Assembly (NCBI GenBank): GCA_024160085.1
Contig: JAMDYG010000001.1
Location: 1,426,001 to 1,490,000, forward strand
Reading direction: 5' to 3'
Origin: Serratia symbiotica
Lineage (GTDB): Bacteria; Pseudomonadota; Gammaproteobacteria; Enterobacterales; Enterobacteriaceae
Length of the DNA: 64,000 bases
In this document: piece by piece, positions 1 to 10,697 of the stretch
Layout of the letters: each line of letters starts with the position of its first letter
Numbering within the stretch: position 1 is the first letter of the stretch
Made by a program: the position numbers and the translations under genes
Notes under the pieces: model-generated
The model's database searches: none
What the model was told of the DNA's origin: nothing
What the model saw: the letters and a program-made list of their open reading frames with translations, nothing else

Positions 1-203
1 TCAGCACCTGTATTTTGCAGCTTATTCGCTAACGCTAACTTAATAGCTTCGCTGCTAAGGCGCACGCCCCCACCGACAATCACGCGTAACGACTTAAGAT
101 ATTCCCCATAAGCTCAGCCGATATAGTAGGCAATATCTTCTTTCAGCCATTCACCAAGTTGGCCACGAATATCATATGCTTTAAAACAGGTTAGGCTATT
201 CAT
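1..203 (-). pseudogene. manB: phosphomannomutase, 5' part, interrupted by a stop
   Basis: The reverse strand starts at ATG 203 and reads [18 protein letters not shown], the characteristic N-terminus of phosphomannomutase (ManB/CpsG), which converts mannose-6-phosphate to mannose-1-phosphate for GDP-mannose synthesis. After YYIG an in-frame TGA replaces what should be an arginine (IGRAYGEYLK in the family), then the correct frame resumes with [28 protein letters not shown]. The active-site serine lies beyond the window edge. It follows manC by 14 bp in the same direction, as in capsule and colanic acid clusters. The downstream part is outside the window. I am confident of the family and of the nonsense mutation. 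Confidence 0.85.
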
Positions 204-217
204 TAAAACCTCAAAAT

Positions 218-1573
218 TTAGCAACGACCATAATGATCTTTGATACGAATAATGTCATCGTTCTCTAAATAAGAATCCGCCTGCACTTCAATCAGTACCA
301 AAGGTATATTACCTGGGTTTTATAAACGGTGAACCACGCCAATGGGAATGAATGTCGACTGATTTTCAGTCAATAGGAAAGTTTTATCTCCGGTTGTCAC
401 TCTGGCCGTACCTGCAAGCACCACCCAATGCTCAGTACGATGATAGTGTATCTGCAAGGAAAACGCTTCGCCTAGATTCACGGTTATGCGGTTTACACAG
501 AAACGTTTTTCGGCGACCAAGAAGATATTGCAGATGCCCCATGGCCGGTAAAATTCACGATGTCTTCTATATTCGCTACGATTGTGTTTTTTCAGATATT
601 CAACTACTTTTTTACATCTTGTACCTTTGATTTATCAACCACCAGTACAGCATCCTTGGTATTAATAATCACCAGATTATCGACGCTAACAGCAGCCACC
701 AATTTTTCATCGGTATTGATATAACACTCATGAGTGTTATACAGGAAGGTATCACCAGTTAATGCATTGCTGACCTCATCCTTCGGGCTGACTTCCCACA
801 AAGCAGACTATGATCCAACATCACTCCATCCAACATCTAGCGGTATCATAATAGTATCCTGGGTTTCTCCATCACCGCATAATCGATCAATTCATCAGGG
901 CAGCACGCAAAAGCGTCTTGTTTAACGTTGATAAAATTCTTATCGCCCACGGTATCACTCAGAGCGTGCTGGCAGACAGCCAAAATATCTGGACAAAACT
1001 TCTCCAATTCTTCTAAATAGCGCTTGGCACGGAATATGAACATACTGCTGTTCTAAAAATATTCTCCAGAATCCACGTAATTTGGGGCGGTGGTAAGATC
1101 GGGTTTTTCGACAAAACGCTTTACGCAAGTTGCAGAAATATGCTAACCCTAGCTTTCGCCACGCTGGATGCAGCAAAAGCCTGTGCTGCCTCGATAGCCG
1201 CATGAAACGCCCCAATATCCTTGATGATATGATCCGCCGCCAAGACCAACATGATGGGATCGTGCCCTTGCGCAAGGGCGTTTAGTGCTGCCAGCGCGAT
1301 CGCTGGCGCAGTATTGCGTCCTAACGGTTCTAAGATAATGTTATGTGACAACATGTCGATTTGACGCAGTTGTTCTTCAGCCACCATAAAGCGGTGATCC
1401 TGATTACAGATTACGACAGGTTCACTGATCTCAACACTATCAAGGCAGTTTAATGTTTCCTGCAACATTGAATGGAAACTATGCAAACGCAGAAATTGCT
1501 TTGGATGAAGTTCACGGGACATCGGCCACAAACGGCTACCGGTACCGCCTGCCATAATTACAGGTAATAACAT
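218..1573 (-). pseudogene. manC: mannose-1-phosphate guanylyltransferase, frameshifted remnant
   Basis: The gene makes GDP-mannose from GTP and mannose-1-phosphate for exopolysaccharide. The reading from ATG 1573 gives [20 protein letters not shown], with the nucleotidyltransferase signature GGTGSRLWP and a retained LAADHII segment, but the frame is lost near position 1135. Further pieces appear in shifted frames: 604-801 (SPKDEVSNALTGDTFLYNT, mid domain) and 320-520 (YHRTEHWVVLAGTARVT, the C-terminal cupin/isomerase domain). The original C-terminus HYGRC ends at the stop at 218. Total span fits the usual ~470-residue protein, so decay is by small indels and stops rather than large deletion. 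A JUMPstart/ops element sits about 170 bp upstream. Confidence 0.88.
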
Positions 1574-2266
1574 TTTTAATCCTTTTCACGGTCCGTAAAA
1601 TAACCTAAAAAATACAATAAATTAAATAAATATCACTGTGTGTATGTGCGCATTTTTAACGCGGCTAGCAGGCTAAAACTTCAAGCATTTCAAACGACGA
1701 ATGGGCTACCAGTAGCTCAACAAGCCGCAGCTTAACTCACTAGCAGGCAAGCTACCGCCCTTGGATCAATAGCTACCAACCAACTGACAGTTAATGCGTT
1801 ACTTATTATCCCCTAGCCTGTTTGGCTACAAGTAAAATCAGCACAATTTGTCGTGTGGTTGGCATCGAGACAGGCTATAGAGAGAGTAAACGCAATAAAT
1901 TTTTTTACTAAGTATGCTACTATCTTGCCCATCAAAACACCTGTCTATCATTGCCTATCATTCTTTATTTCAGGGCTATGTGAAATAGGAGTTCATTAAA
2001 TATACAAATTTATGTTTCGCTATAAAAATAATGTGGTTATGGTGCAATTCGTGCATTTTAAAACGCATGAACGCAACCGCCTTGCCGCCCGTAAAGGGGA
2101 AGATGAGAGGAGATGAAGAACGGCGAATGTACCATTGTATTCCACACCTTGGCTAAAAACGCCTGCTTTTTCCTAAACTTTCCTGATTGAAGTTGAATTT
2201 TCCCGCTGCAACACTCATCATTCCTATGCGGCATAAGCCGTCTAACTTGCAGGTGAAATTAGGCGT
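1574..2266. other. intergenic region between divergent manC and yegH
   Basis: This 693-bp stretch separates the divergently oriented manC remnant and yegH. I see no coding sequence of recognisable family. It contains the JUMPstart/ops element for the leftward sugar operon and presumably the promoters for both directions. The part from about 1900 to 2060 is AT-rich. No clear transcription terminator was seen. Confidence 0.5.
1746..1779 (-). promoter_or_regulatory. JUMPstart with ops element (RfaH recruitment site)
   Basis: On the minus strand this reads GGTAGCTATTGATCCAAG followed by GGCGGTAGCTTGC (1747-1759). The second part matches the ops consensus GGCGGTAGCGTG except for one base, and the preceding GGTAGCT...CCAAG matches the JUMPstart core. 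In enterobacteria ops pauses RNA polymerase and recruits the antiterminator RfaH to long polysaccharide operons. Its distance (about 170 bp) and direction relative to manC fit a 5' leader of a capsule or colanic-type operon. Confidence 0.85.
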
Positions 2267-3850
2267 ATGGAATGGATCGCAGATCCAACAATTTGGATCG
2301 GCTTGGCCACTTTAGTGGTGCTTGAAATCGTTCTGGGTATAGATAACCTTATCTTTATCGCCATTCTAGCAGAAAAATTACCAAAAAAACAAATAGATAA
2401 AGCTCGCCTTGTCGGCCTGCTGATCGCATTGCTAATGCGGCTGGCGCTACTGGCCTCTATTTCCTGGTTGGGCACACTTACCCAACCGATGTTTGTGGTT
2501 GCTGCTTACTCCTTCAGTGGCCGTGATCTCATTATGCTGATCGGCGGATTATTCCTGTTGTTCAAAGCCACCACGGAATTGCACGAACGTCTGGAAGGCA
2601 AGGATCAAGTACAACAAGAGTCTCGCAAAGGCGCTCGTTTCTGGCCAGTGGTGGCGCAAATTGTGGTGCTGGATGCCGTCTTCTCGCTCGATTCGGTGAT
2701 CACTGCCATTGGCATGGTCGATCATCTGGCAGTGATGATGATTGCGGTTTGTATCGCTGTCGGCCTGATGTTGCTAGCCAGTAAGCCGTTGACTAGTTTC
2801 GTCAACGCTCATCCCACTATCGTCATTTTGTGTCTGAGTTTCCTGCTGATGATCGGCTTTAGCTTGGTCGCCGAAGGCTTAGGCTATCTTATTCCGAAGG
2901 GCTATCTATATGCAGCGATCGGTTTCTCGGTAATGATTGAAGCATTGAACCAACTGGCACAATTCAACCGCCGACGCTTTCTATCCCGGGTGCGGCCGTT
3001 ACGCGATCGCACCGCAGAAGCAGTGCTGCGAATGCTGAGCGGCAAGCATGAAGAAGTGGAGCTTGACAGCAGCCATTATGCCAGTTCGCTGGTCGATAGC
3101 GCAAGCAGTGAAGTTTTTAACCAGCAAGAACGGCATATGATCGAGCGTGTGATGGGGATGGCGCAGCGCACGGTAAGCAGTATCATGACCTCCCGCCATG
3201 ACGTAGAATATCTCGAACTGAACGATCCACAGGAAAAGTTGACCCAACTACTGGAGAAAAACCAGCATACGCGCATCGTGGTAGTAGAAAATAGTGACAG
3301 TGACGAACCTCTGGGTGTCGTTTATACCATTGATGTGCTAAAACAACAGTTAGCCCAGGTACCTCTGGTGTTACGCTCGCTAGTACGCCAGCCGCTGATT
3401 TTCCCCGAACAGCTCACATTACTGAGCGCGTTGGAGCAGTTCCGTCAGGCGCAGACGCACTTTGCTTTTGTGGTCGATGAGTTCGGTTCAGTTGAAGGCA
3501 TTGTCACCTTAACCGACGTCATGGAAACCATTGCCGGTAACCTGCCGGAGGACGGTGAAGAAATTGACGCACGGCATGACATTCAGCAAAACGAAGACGG
3601 TAGCTGGACGGCCAACGGCTATATGCCACTGGAAGATTTGGTGCTGTATCTGCCACTATCGCTGGAAGAAAAACGTGAATATCATACACTGGCTGGCCTG
3701 CTAATGGAGCATAGCCAGCGTATTCCGCAGGAAGGAGAACACCTGTGCATCGGGGACTACCTGTTTGAACCACTGGAAGTCAATAGCCACCGTGTTTTGA
3801 AGGTGAAAATTACCCCGTTGTCGCCGCCAGAACCTGATGATAAAACCTGA
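2267..3850 (+). CDS. yegH: TerC-family membrane protein with CBS and CorC/HlyC domains (YegH)
   Basis: A 527-residue intact protein. Residues 1-240 are strongly hydrophobic with a TerC-type pattern (early [21 protein letters not shown] and later [18 protein letters not shown], with acidic residues inside the membrane). Residues about 300-430 form a CBS pair ([35 protein letters not shown]), and residues about 440-520 are the CorC/HlyC transporter-associated domain. Length equals that of E. coli YegH. The physiological role is not settled; TerC-family and CorC-type proteins are linked to metal ion efflux or tolerance. It is convergent with asmA, 14 bp between stop codons, the same arrangement as in E. 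coli. The ATG at 2267 opens directly on the TerC motif. Confidence 0.9.
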   Translation: MEWIADPTIWIGLATLVVLEIVLGIDNLIFIAILAEKLPKKQIDKARLVGLLIALLMRLALLASISWLGTLTQPMFVVAAYSFSGRDLIMLIGGLFLLFKATTELHERLEGKDQVQQESRKGARFWPVVAQIVVLDAVFSLDSVITAIGMVDHLAVMMIAVCIAVGLMLLASKPLTSFVNAHPTIVILCLSFLLMIGFSLVAEGLGYLIPKGYLYAAIGFSVMIEALNQLAQFNRRRFLSRVRPLRDRTAEAVLRMLSGKHEEVELDSSHYASSLVDSASSEVFNQQERHMIERVMGMAQRTVSSIMTSRHDVEYLELNDPQEKLTQLLEKNQHTRIVVVENSDSDEPLGVVYTIDVLKQQLAQVPLVLRSLVRQPLIFPEQLTLLSALEQFRQAQTHFAFVVDEFGSVEGIVTLTDVMETIAGNLPEDGEEIDARHDIQQNEDGSWTANGYMPLEDLVLYLPLSLEEKREYHTLAGLLMEHSQRIPQEGEHLCIGDYLFEPLEVNSHRVLKVKITPLSPPEPDDKT

Positions 3851-3864
3851 CAAAAGCCGGGATA

Positions 3865-5718
3865 CTAGCGCACCAGGGATGGATTAAAGCTTATCAAGCA
3901 GCTTTTTAGATCCTGGCCTTCACGCGAGGAGTTATTATTCTTTTCAACCCAATTACTTAGCGTATTCTTGGCTCGTTTCTCCAACGTTTTATGTAGTATC
4001 TGTTCGACTTGTAGCTGGTAGTTGAGCTGTGCCCATGGGCCGTAAACCCGCAAAGGAATTGACGTTTTTCGCAACTGTTCGATCAGGTCACTGTGGCCCT
4101 GCCAGCCGCCGGTCACCTGCACGTTGAGCGCCATGTCACACTGTCTGCCCATCATATTGACAGTGCCGCTGCCATCCAGACTCAGCAGGGGAGACTGAGC
4201 ATTCATCTTGCTGATTTTCACCCTGCCTTGGTTCAGGCTGGCCTTCGCCGCTAGCTGTGCAACGGCGGTATAATGCTGGTAAGTGTCCTGCCCACGTAAG
4301 CTACTGCCGCTGCGTGCTATGACCTGCTGGACCAACTGTTGCACGTTCAAGTCATGCAGTTGCCCCTCCTGTATCGCCAAATGGGCGCTACCGCGCCAGC
4401 TATGTATAAAAGAAGGTAATGTGAGACGATCGCCGGTTAGTTCCCCCCGCATGCTAAATTTGCCACTCATGACCTGCGGCATATCAAAAGCTTTGAGCAG
4501 CGTACCCAGTTCAACCTGCTTCAATATGGGCTGTAGGGCGATGATCGGCTTATCGCCACGCGCATCCAGCGAACCGGGCAAAGAAAAACGCCCATCGGCC
4601 AGTTGGCCTGAAAGTTTATGCAGCCTAAGCAGCCCTCGCTGGTTATCAGCCTGAACGGCCAGTTGGGCAATATTCATACCGCGATAGGTCAATTGATCGA
4701 CTTGCATAATGAGCTGTGCGTTGAAATCGCGCAGTGCAGCCAGATCTTGTTGCTGGTCATTAATTTGGCTGGCGATAACTGGCGCGGAGGATGTCACCTG
4801 CGGTTCAGACGAACTCGTGCGGGATTGCCAGCCAGAAAGCTTATCCAAATTGAGATTGGCCGAGGACCAGTTCATTACCAATGCTGGCACCTCCGCCATA
4901 GTCGCACTGACATCGCCGGTGAACTGATTGTCGTTGGCACTGATACTCACCGGGTTGAACACAATATGCGGTGGCGTTTGTTGATAAGCCACCTGTGCGT
5001 GGCCTTCACCTTTGATGCCGCCATTCAAGATATCCGCCCCTGCCAACAGGTAATTGAACCGGGTTAGCTTCGCGTTGATCTGGCGCGGGTAGTGTTGTAA
5101 ATCGATATCGGCCACCATCGTGAAAGTCAAATCGCGCTGATCACGATTTATCCGGATGGAAAGCGCCATTTGTACCTGATGCTGGTCATTTTGTTGTAGG
5201 GTAAGATTGATGTCCCTGACGTTGATCTGTTCATCATTGGCGCGCTGCCAAATCAGCAGGCTATCCATGATCCGCAGATTATTAATACCCAATTTCCACG
5301 CTGTGTCTACTGACTCAGCGACAGGGTCAACTGGCGCGATAGGGGCATCAACCGGAGGCTGTTCTTTACTGTCCGGCGTTAGGCGGATAACAGCATTTTT
5401 CAACATCACTTGTTTGACAAACAGATGGTGAGACAACAGTGGCAACAGTTTGACATCAAGACGCATATTCTCAGCGCTCACCAATGGCGCTTGAGCCCCT
5501 GGCGCGGTCAGCGTTATGTGGCCAGAAAGAATGCTCAACTGCGGCCAAATATGCCAGCGTAGATCGCCGGCAAGCATCAACTGATAGCCGCTATTTTGTT
5601 CTACTTTCTTAACCATATAGGCGCGAAAATCATTAGGATTAACCAAGAGCACCAACGCAGACATTCCCACAACCAATACAATCAGTAAGATCACCAATGC
5701 CGTCAGTAGTCTTCTCAT
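3865..5718 (-). CDS. asmA: AsmA, inner-membrane/periplasmic AsmA-like lipid transport family
   Basis: A 617-residue protein with an N-terminal membrane anchor (residues 4-26, LLTALVILLIVLVVGMSALV) followed by a large periplasmic AsmA domain (VNPNDFRAYMVKKVEQNSGY) and a C-terminal AsmA_2 region. AsmA-like proteins are thought to help move phospholipids between membranes and affect outer membrane protein assembly. It lies 11 bp downstream of dcd in the same direction, the conserved dcd-asmA order. The last residues look altered: after SREGQDLK the frame gives SCLISFNPSLVR, whereas adding one A to the A-run near 3905 would give KLLDKL and a stop at 3894. I infer a one-base deletion changing only the tail; the protein is otherwise complete. 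Confidence 0.9.
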   Translation of the reverse strand: MRRLLTALVILLIVLVVGMSALVLLVNPNDFRAYMVKKVEQNSGYQLMLAGDLRWHIWPQLSILSGHITLTAPGAQAPLVSAENMRLDVKLLPLLSHHLFVKQVMLKNAVIRLTPDSKEQPPVDAPIAPVDPVAESVDTAWKLGINNLRIMDSLLIWQRANDEQINVRDINLTLQQNDQHQVQMALSIRINRDQRDLTFTMVADIDLQHYPRQINAKLTRFNYLLAGADILNGGIKGEGHAQVAYQQTPPHIVFNPVSISANDNQFTGDVSATMAEVPALVMNWSSANLNLDKLSGWQSRTSSSEPQVTSSAPVIASQINDQQQDLAALRDFNAQLIMQVDQLTYRGMNIAQLAVQADNQRGLLRLHKLSGQLADGRFSLPGSLDARGDKPIIALQPILKQVELGTLLKAFDMPQVMSGKFSMRGELTGDRLTLPSFIHSWRGSAHLAIQEGQLHDLNVQQLVQQVIARSGSSLRGQDTYQHYTAVAQLAAKASLNQGRVKISKMNAQSPLLSLDGSGTVNMMGRQCDMALNVQVTGGWQGHSDLIEQLRKTSIPLRVYGPWAQLNYQLQVEQILHKTLEKRAKNTLSNWVEKNNNSSREGQDLKSCLISFNPSLVR

Positions 5719-5729
5719 GCCACCTGCCT

Positions 5730-6311
5730 TTAGTCTTTGTCGATTCGACTAGCCACAGCGCCTTTCTGATCTCGGTATTTGGCATCCTGGCGGCTGTTAT
5801 AGGGACGCGCAGCTGGCCCAGATAAGGGTTCAAAACTCAGAGCACCGATCAACATCCCAGGGCGTAACGCCAGCGGTAACTTACCTGAATTATAGAACTC
5901 CAGCACAATGCACCCTTGCCAGCCAGGATCGATACGGTGCGCCGTAACATGTACCATCAGTCCCAGACGCGACAGAGAAGAGCGGCCATCCAACCAGCCG
6001 ACCAGATCATTTGGCAATGTCACGGATTCAAATGTTACCGCCAGCGCCAGTTCACCTGGGTGTAGGAAGAAAGCCTCTCCTTCCGGCAAGACGATCTCGT
6101 CGCTCATCACGCGATCAAGCGCAGCGCTGACTTCATTTTTCGGGCCGCTAAGATCAATAAAGGCGGCAGTGTGACCAAGGAACACCCGGAACTGATTGCC
6201 TAAGCGGACATCCACTGTGGCCCCGTTAATGCGCTCAATCTGCGGACGCGGCGAAATATCCAGTTTTCCGTTATCCAGCCAGGCCTCTATATCGCGGTCA
6301 CACAGTCTCAT
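5730..6311 (-). CDS. dcd: dCTP deaminase
   Basis: A 193-residue protein with the full length of enterobacterial Dcd. It deaminates dCTP to dUTP, feeding thymidylate synthesis through dUTPase. Visible family features are [12 protein letters not shown] at the start, [12 protein letters not shown], the nucleotide-binding [19 protein letters not shown], the catalytic region [20 protein letters not shown] with its glutamate, and the flexible C-terminal tail [10 protein letters not shown] that closes over the substrate. It sits between udk and asmA on the same strand, 123 bp after udk. No lesion is visible. Confidence 0.96.
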   Translation of the reverse strand: MRLCDRDIEAWLDNGKLDISPRPQIERINGATVDVRLGNQFRVFLGHTAAFIDLSGPKNEVSAALDRVMSDEIVLPEGEAFFLHPGELALAVTFESVTLPNDLVGWLDGRSSLSRLGLMVHVTAHRIDPGWQGCIVLEFYNSGKLPLALRPGMLIGALSFEPLSGPAARPYNSRQDAKYRDQKGAVASRIDKD

Positions 6312-6434
6312 TTCTTTTCTCCATCAAAGCGCGTAGCTAAACGAAAATTGCCACACCACGGACGAAATATCTACGTTAGGGTGTAAATAGTTTGCTACCA
6401 GCAGGTAAGACAATTTTTCAACCGTTAAACAGCA

Positions 6435-7076
6435 TTATTGAAAAAATTGACTGATTTTGGCTTTCAGAATATCGATCGCTATACGGTTCTTGCCGCCTCG
6501 CGGCACAATAATGTCGGCATATTGCTTGGAAGGTTCGATAAACTGTAGGAACATCGGACGCACAGTTTTCTGATATTGCGCCATCACCGAATCCATCGAA
6601 CGACCACGCTCATTCACATCGCGCCTCATGCGGCGCATAAGGCAAATGTCCAACGGAGTATCGACGAAGATCGAGAAGTTCATTTCCTGGCGCAGGCGAA
6701 TGTCTGTCAGCAATAAGATCCCTTCCAGAATGATCACTTTTTTAGGCTCCAGGTGCCCAGTCTCTTTCTTGCGCGTGTGCTCAGCATAACTGTACAGTGG
6801 CACTTCTATCGCCTGGCCTGATTTCAGCATTTGCAAATGCTGGAACAGCAGGTTGTGATCCATGGCGCTAGGGTGGTCGTAATTGGTTTTAATCCGTTCT
6901 TCCATGGTCAGATGCTTTTGGTCTTTGTAATAACTGTCTTCAGGGATCACGCCGATATGTTCATCACCTACCTGTTCGCGAAGTTCATGATATAACGTAC
7001 TGGCAATGAGGCTTTTTCCAGAGGCAGATGCGCCAGCTATACCAATAATGACGCACTGATGCGGCTTGTCAGTCAT
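6435..7076 (-). CDS. udk: uridine/cytidine kinase
   Basis: A 213-residue intact protein. It phosphorylates uridine and cytidine to the monophosphates in pyrimidine salvage. The P-loop GASASGKS lies at residues 15-22, followed by EDSYYKDQ, the substrate-binding [10 protein letters not shown], and the LID-region motif [13 protein letters not shown]. Length and order equal E. coli Udk. Its neighbour cdd, which would supply uridine from cytidine, is a pseudogene in this window at 11928, so salvage here probably relies on uridine or on direct cytidine phosphorylation. It heads the udk-dcd-asmA run and is separated from the dead mrp by about 100 bp. Confidence 0.96.
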   Translation of the reverse strand: MTDKPHQCVIIGIAGASASGKSLIASTLYHELREQVGDEHIGVIPEDSYYKDQKHLTMEERIKTNYDHPSAMDHNLLFQHLQMLKSGQAIEVPLYSYAEHTRKKETGHLEPKKVIILEGILLLTDIRLRQEMNFSIFVDTPLDICLMRRMRRDVNERGRSMDSVMAQYQKTVRPMFLQFIEPSKQYADIIVPRGGKNRIAIDILKAKISQFFQ

Positions 7077-7177
7077 AAAATTAACTACCTGATTTCGTAG
7101 CGTAAAAAGGTGGGGGAACTAAACGCGCCAATTATAGGGAGTCAGCTAACTTTACGCCACTCTCTCGACACCATCAA

Positions 7178-8303
7178 TTACAGCGCGCGGAACGCAATAT
7201 ATCCGTAGGGATCCGCCTCTCCCTGTCAATACAACTACGCAGCAACGCGGCCAGCAAGCTGGCGGATACAACTCAGTGAACTAGCTGTTCTGGCAGCTGA
7301 TCACTGTTGGCGCACCACGATTCAAATTTTCACGCAACGAAATATACAGCGGCATCTGCCCCAGCAGGCGGCTGTGGTATTTCTTCACCAGATTTTCCGC
7401 CCCGCTGGTTCCAAAGATCGGTTCGTGATGGCCACAGTAGTTGCAAATATGCACGCTCATGTTTTCTACAATGCCCAATACCGGCACCTGCTCTTTCTCA
7501 AACATCACGATGTCCTTGGCCGCATCCAGCAGCGTAATGTCCTGCGGCGTAGTGACTACCAGCGCGCCGGTCACTGGAATAGTCTGTGACAACGTTAATT
7601 GGATGTCGCCGGTACCCGGCGGCATATCTAGCTCCAGATAATCTAGATCTAGCCACAAGGCACATCCTGCAATAACTGCATCAGTGTCTTGCTGGCCATT
7701 GGCCCACGCCACACCATAGAGCGATCATCACTGACCAGATAGCCGATGGAGTGTGTCGCCAAGTCATGCATCCTAATCAGTACCATATGTTGACCATCCG
7801 GCGAAGTCGGACCGCTCATGCACCGTACCCAACATAGTGGAGATCGACGGGTCGTAGATGTCGGCATCTAGCAGGCCAATGTTGGCACCTTCGGCGGCCA
7901 ACGCCAATGCCAAGTTGACGGTGATGCTGAATTTCCCTACTACACCTTTATCGGAACTGACGGCAATAATATTGAGCATGCCTTTAATGCCAGGCTAACC
8001 ATTGGCCCGCTTCATCGTGGCGATATCATGCTTGAGCTGCTAGTCAATGACGCTGGCCCGGGTCACGCGTAGTAATTAGCCACCCACATGCTGCTTCAGC
8101 GCCTCAAAGCCGCTGCGCCAGACAAATGGCAAGATCAATTTCAATATACAGCACACCGTCGAGCAACACGCAATGATGGATGGCCTTCAGTACGGTCAGA
8201 TTGTTTTTTAACGTTGGGTACTCAAAGGCGGCCAATACACTTGGTCACCAAGGCACGCAGAACTTCGGAGTTGCTTGGCGCGGGGGGGGGATTTCGCATT
8301 CAT
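7178..8303 (-). pseudogene. mrp: Mrp/ApbC Fe-S cluster carrier ATPase, degraded
   Basis: Translation pieces on the minus strand line up along the whole ~370-residue Mrp (ApbC) P-loop ATPase, which carries Fe-S clusters: MNAKSP at ATG 8303, LNIIAVSSDKGVVGKFSITV (Walker region), LLDADIYDPSISTMLGTV, MVWRGPMASKTLMQLLQD, DYLELDMPPGTGDIQLTLSQ, VENMSVHICNYCGHHEPIFG (the CxxC pair) and a tail ending AFRAL with stop at 7178. Lesions: a run of nine C (G on the plus strand, 8282-8290) in the sixth to eighth codons shifts the frame, several internal stops, and the Walker A loop itself changed (SSGKGGVGKSS expected). It is divergent from metG, as in other enterobacteria. Confidence 0.93.
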
Positions 8304-8460
8304 CACGTCTCCTTTATTTTAAATGAGTCACTGGTGGCAAGCATACCAGAACTGCCGCACTGCTGGTGCATATAACTTGCAAGAAACCACCCTAGCCGCA
8401 AAGAGCCTAATCGGTTAACATCAAAGGCCCTTTTTATTCAACAGAAAGCAAATTCTCACT

Positions 8461-10488
8461 ATGGCTCAAGTCGCGAAAAAATTATTAGTGACGTGCGCGC
8501 TACCTTACGCAAATGGTTCCATCCATCTCGGCCACATGCTCGAGCACATCCAGGCAGATATCTGGGTTCGTTACCAACGAATGCGCGGCCACGAGGTTTA
8601 TTTCATCTGTGCAGACGATGCGCACGGTACGCCAATCATGCTGAAAGCACAGCAATTGAGCATTAAGCCAGAGGCAATGATCACGGAAATGAGCCAAGAA
8701 CACCAACAGGATTTCGCCGGTTTTAACATCAGCTATGACAACTATTATTCAACCCATAGTGATGAAAACCGTGAGCTGTCGAACCTGATTTACACTCGCC
8801 TGAAGGAAAACGGCTTCATCAAGAAGCACACCATCTCCCAGTTGTACGATCCAGAGAAAGGTATGTTCCTGCCTGACCGTTTCGTGAAAGGAAACTGCCC
8901 AACATGCAAAGCAGCAGATCAATACGGCGATAACTGCGAAGTGTGCAGCGCAACCTATAGCCCGACCGAACTGATCGCGCCAAAATCTGTGATTTCCGGC
9001 GCTACACCAGTGATGTGTGATTCCGAGCATTTCTTCTTCGACTTGCCTGGGTTTAGCGCAATGCTACAAGCATGGACCCGTTCTGGTGCACTGCAAGAGC
9101 AGGTGGCGAACAAGATGCAGGAGTGGTTCGAGTCGGGCCTACAGCAGTGGGACATCTCCCGCGATGCGCCTTACTTCGGCTTCGAAATCCCAGATGCACC
9201 GGGCAAATATTTCTACGTCTGGCTGGACGCGCCCATCGGTTACATGGGGTCTTTCAAAAATTTGTGCGACAAGCGTAGTGATGTAGATTTCGACGAGTTC
9301 TGGTGTAAAGACGCCAGCACTGAGCTGTATCACTTTATTGGCAAAGACATCGTTTATTTCCATAGCCTGTTCTGGCCAGCGATACTGGAAGGTAGCCACT
9401 TTCGCAAACCAACCAACCTATTCGTGCACGGCTATGTGACCGTAGACGGTGCCAAAATGTCTAAATCACGCGGTACCTTTATTAAAGCTAGGACTTATCT
9501 ACAGCATCTGGATGCTGACTGTCTGCGTTATTATTACGCCGCTAAGTTGTCTTCGCGAATCGACGATATCAACCTGAACCTGGAAGATTTCGTGCAGCGT
9601 GTGAATACCGATATCGTCAATAAAGTGGTTAACCTGGCGTCCCGCAACGCTGGATTTATCAGCAAGCGCTTTGGCGGTCAATTGGCCGATAAACTGGCTG
9701 ATCCGGCGCTCTATCACACCTTTGTCGATGCGGCAAAGCGTATTGGTAATGCCTACGCCAGCCGCGAATTCAGCCGTGCGATCCGCGAAATTATGGCACT
9801 GGCCGATCTGGCTAACCGCTATGTAGATACGCAAGCGCCGTGGGTAGTTGCGAAGGAAGCAGGCCGCGATACTAACCTACAGACCATCTGCTCGATGGGC
9901 ATCAACCTGTTCTACGTGCTGATGACCTATCTGAAACCAGTGCTGCCAATGTTGGCTACGCGCAGCGAAGCCTTCCTCAACACCGAACTGCACTGGGATA
10001 CACTTCAGCAGCCGCTGCTGGGACATCAGATCAACGTGTTCAGCACTTTATTCAAGCGTATCGATCTCGACCAGGTAAACCACATGGTCAACGCCTCGAA
10101 AGAAGATATGACCGTTGTCCAACCGGTGGGCATCCCGTTAGCTGATGATCCGATTCAGAGTACCATCACCTTTGATGATTTCGCCAAGGTGGATATGCGC
10201 ATCGCGCTGATCACTCACGCCGAGTTTGTCGCAGGCTCTGACAAACTGCTGAAACTGCGACTGGATCTAGGGGGAGAATCATGCCAGATCTTCTCCGGCA
10301 TCCGTGCTGCCTATCCAGACCCGCAAGCACTGGAAGGACGTTTAACCATCATGGTCGCCAACCTGGCTCCTCGCAAAATGTGCTTTGGCATCTCTGAAGG
10401 CATGGTGATGGCAGCGGGTTCAGGGGGGAAAGAAATCTTCCTACTCAGCCCAGATAGCGGTGCCCAACCGGGCATGCCGGTTAAATAA
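8461..10488 (+). CDS. metG: methionyl-tRNA synthetase
   Basis: A 675-residue intact class I aminoacyl-tRNA synthetase that charges tRNA-Met. The HIGH-type signature HLGH is at residues 22-25 ([15 protein letters not shown]), a zinc knuckle follows ([17 protein letters not shown]), and the KMSKS loop is near residue 330 ([10 protein letters not shown]). The C-terminal ~110 residues form the tRNA-binding (Trbp111/EMAP-like) domain, beginning [14 protein letters not shown] and containing [17 protein letters not shown]. Length is close to E. coli's 677. It is divergent from mrp, the usual arrangement, with 157 bp between start codons for the promoters. Confidence 0.98.
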   Translation: MAQVAKKLLVTCALPYANGSIHLGHMLEHIQADIWVRYQRMRGHEVYFICADDAHGTPIMLKAQQLSIKPEAMITEMSQEHQQDFAGFNISYDNYYSTHSDENRELSNLIYTRLKENGFIKKHTISQLYDPEKGMFLPDRFVKGNCPTCKAADQYGDNCEVCSATYSPTELIAPKSVISGATPVMCDSEHFFFDLPGFSAMLQAWTRSGALQEQVANKMQEWFESGLQQWDISRDAPYFGFEIPDAPGKYFYVWLDAPIGYMGSFKNLCDKRSDVDFDEFWCKDASTELYHFIGKDIVYFHSLFWPAILEGSHFRKPTNLFVHGYVTVDGAKMSKSRGTFIKARTYLQHLDADCLRYYYAAKLSSRIDDINLNLEDFVQRVNTDIVNKVVNLASRNAGFISKRFGGQLADKLADPALYHTFVDAAKRIGNAYASREFSRAIREIMALADLANRYVDTQAPWVVAKEAGRDTNLQTICSMGINLFYVLMTYLKPVLPMLATRSEAFLNTELHWDTLQQPLLGHQINVFSTLFKRIDLDQVNHMVNASKEDMTVVQPVGIPLADDPIQSTITFDDFAKVDMRIALITHAEFVAGSDKLLKLRLDLGGESCQIFSGIRAAYPDPQALEGRLTIMVANLAPRKMCFGISEGMVMAAGSGGKEIFLLSPDSGAQPGMPVK

Positions 10489-10510
10489 CTGTGCTATTGC
10501 CTATTGTAAG

Positions 10511-10534
10511 GGCCGAGCATGCTTGGCCTTTTCG
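10511..10534 (+). terminator. probable rho-independent terminator after metG
   Basis: A 7-bp stem GGCCGAG / CTTGGCC (one G-T pair) with the loop CATG is followed by TTTTCG, 22 bp after the metG stop. The stem is short and the U-tract is only four bases, so the call is moderate. Confidence 0.5.
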
Positions 10535-10697
10535 TCCACCGGAGTTGGGGCCCTCGGTCACGCGCGATGCTGCCGTTCATTACCAGCTACCTTAGCGAGC
10601 GCATAGCGAGAATTCATAGTGTGGGAGGTGGGTATTACTCATGGGATTAATTGTATGATAAATATGTTAATTAAACAGGCAATGGGGTACAATCAAG

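Noticed and set aside
3519-3773. Minus-strand open frame inside yegH
   Set aside because: It is a shadow of the intact YegH coding sequence with no similarity of its own.
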